Source: an uncultured Clostridium sp.
GTDB taxonomy: Bacteria > Bacillota > Clostridia > TANB77 > CAG-508
DNA: 6,283 bases
Assembly: GCA_947057875.1 (NCBI GenBank)
Contig: CAMSEX010000072.1
Coordinates: 1 to 6,283, forward strand
Direction of reading: 5' to 3'
Shown: positions 5,360 through 6,283 of the stretch, piece after piece
How positions within the stretch are numbered: position 1 is the stretch's first letter
Layout of the letters: every line of letters begins with the position of its first letter
Position numbers and translations under genes: made by a program
The notes under the pieces: generated by a model
Seen by the model: the letters and a program-made list of their open reading frames with translations, nothing else
Database searches by the model: none
What the model was told of the DNA's origin: nothing

Positions 5360-6256
5360 ATGCAAAATATATTAATTGGTTTGAATTTCATATTATTTCT
5401 GATTTTCTTTTACAAAAGAGCGCGAGAGGGCTTACACATTTTGCAATTAGAAAATTATTATAATGACCGATATAGGGTTTGGATGAAGCGTTACATCAAA
5501 AAAGTATTGTCCATAAAGACGATTATTTTGCTTGTCATTCCGATTGTTTTGCTGATTTTAAATTTCACATTGCCTGCGATGATTGTCAATATTTTTGTGT
5601 ATGGCATTTTGATTGCGACTTCCAAAAGGTCAAAAGAAAAAAAAGCATTTGTTGTAACTAGCCGAATTAGAAGAATGTATCTTACATATTTGTTGCTATT
5701 TTTGGCAATTGTTGGTACAGCAATTTTTGCTAGTGAAAAAGTCGCACTCATCATAGCAAATATTTTCTCAATGGTAGCGTATATTTTTGTGTATTTGGTA
5801 AATCTAATCAACAGACCAGTGGAAAAAAGCATTCGCAAAAGCTATTGTATCAAAGCAAGTAAAAAGCTAAAAGAAATTCAAAATTTGAAAGTTATCGGAA
5901 TTACGGGAAGCTATGGGAAAACAAGCACAAAATATGCAGTCAATACGATTTTGTCACAAAAATTCAACACTTTAATGACGCCAGAGAGTTACAATACAAC
6001 AATGGGAGTTGTGCGTACCATTAACGAAAAATTAACTTCTACTCATCAACTTTTTATTTGCGAAATGGGTGCCAAATATGTTGGTGATATTAAAGAAATT
6101 TGCGATATTGTGAAACCAGAATGTGGCATTGTAACAGCAATTGGACCACAACATTTGGACACATTTAAGTCCTTAGATAATGTTAGAAAGACAAAACTAG
6201 AATTGCTGGATGCGCTTCCACAAAAGGGTTTTGGCATTTGTGAATTGGGAAGATGA
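5360..6256 (+). CDS. Membrane-anchored Mur ligase, MurF-like (frameshifted, 3' end outside window)
   Basis: This is the N-terminal part of a Mur ligase, best compared with MurF (UDP-MurNAc-tripeptide:D-Ala-D-Ala ligase), which adds the terminal dipeptide to the peptidoglycan precursor using ATP. Residues 1-150 carry about five hydrophobic membrane segments (about 3-18, 54-70, 72-87, 108-124, 128-150), which classical soluble MurF lacks. The ligase core follows. It has a P-loop ITGSYGKTSTK (181-191), ESYNTTMGV (209-217), CEMGAKYVGDI (234-244), IGPQHLDTF (261-269), and RKTKLE, in which Lys279 is the likely carbamylated lysine. AAAGGAAG ahead of the ATG is the ribosome binding site. The frame ends at TGA 6254-6256 after only 298 residues, with an atypical tail GFGICELGR. 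Another frame continues with NWEDEN, as expected for MurF, so this is one gene with a frameshift. A paralogue rather than the essential MurF is possible. Confidence 0.85.
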   Translation: MQNILIGLNFILFLIFFYKRAREGLHILQLENYYNDRYRVWMKRYIKKVLSIKTIILLVIPIVLLILNFTLPAMIVNIFVYGILIATSKRSKEKKAFVVTSRIRRMYLTYLLLFLAIVGTAIFASEKVALIIANIFSMVAYIFVYLVNLINRPVEKSIRKSYCIKASKKLKEIQNLKVIGITGSYGKTSTKYAVNTILSQKFNTLMTPESYNTTMGVVRTINEKLTSTHQLFICEMGAKYVGDIKEICDIVKPECGIVTAIGPQHLDTFKSLDNVRKTKLELLDALPQKGFGICELGR

Positions 6257-6283
6257 AAATATTAGAAATTCCAAACTTCCACA
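6229..6283 (+). pseudogene. Frameshift site and out-of-frame continuation of the Mur ligase
   Basis: The four T bases at 6229-6232 appear to contain one extra base. Reading from 6231 in the next frame gives LAFVNWEDENIRNSKLP, open to the window end at 6283. Joined to the upstream DALPQKG, it produces QKGLAFVNWEDENI, the expected Mur ligase pattern (leader loop, small-hydrophobic strand, Asn, then an acidic DEN-type motif). The cause could be a sequencing or assembly error in a homopolymer, a true inactivating mutation, or, least likely, programmed frameshifting. Confidence 0.7.

Noticed and set aside
1..6283. tRNA, rRNA, CRISPR array, complete insertion sequence or transposase gene
   Set aside because: No cloverleaf-like sequence, no regularly spaced direct repeats and no transposase motifs were seen in the window.

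Overview
The window is A+T-rich DNA from a low-GC, spore-forming member of the Clostridia, most likely a relative of the Lachnospiraceae. This rests on strong AGGAGG-type ribosome binding sites, sigma-A-like promoters, A/T-ending codons, a YpeB-type spore germination protein, and a large secreted protein built from bacterial Ig-like and CxxC repeat modules. Species cannot be named from the sequence alone.

Layout (all genes on the + strand). 1-528: the C-terminal part of an unrecognised protein whose start lies outside the window. 529-716: intergenic DNA with a good sigma-A promoter (572-600) and a leader carrying two back-to-back hairpins (606-648). 717-2762: a secreted protein of 681 residues with a signal peptide, an Ig-like region, an MBG-like region, a Gly/Ser and Pro/Glu linker, and about 350 residues rich in paired cysteines. 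It is closed by a clear rho-independent terminator (2785-2818). 2858-2887: a possible forespore (sigma-F/sigma-G) promoter. 2917-4269: ypeB, the partner and stabiliser of the cortex-lytic enzyme SleB. No sleB lies next to it inside the window. 4270-4571: 302 bases without a gene. This holds a 119-bp element with near-perfect 21-bp terminal inverted repeats around an internal hairpin (MITE-like or a structured RNA), then a textbook sigma-A promoter (4457-4485). 4572-5339: an alpha/beta hydrolase with an intact Ser-Asp-His triad, starting at TTG. 5360 to the window end: a membrane-anchored Mur ligase (MurF-like). Its frame is broken by what looks like one extra T in a TTTT run at 6229-6232, with the correct continuation visible in another frame up to the last base.

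Functional reading. The hydrolase and the Mur ligase are 20 bp apart and share one promoter, so they form an operon whose theme is probably cell-wall precursor or peptidoglycan modification. ypeB belongs to spore cortex hydrolysis at germination and is a separate transcription unit. The large Cys-rich protein is a stand-alone secreted or surface protein of unknown role. The points most worth a second look are the 119-bp inverted-repeat element, the Mur ligase frameshift, and the Cys-pair-rich secreted protein.
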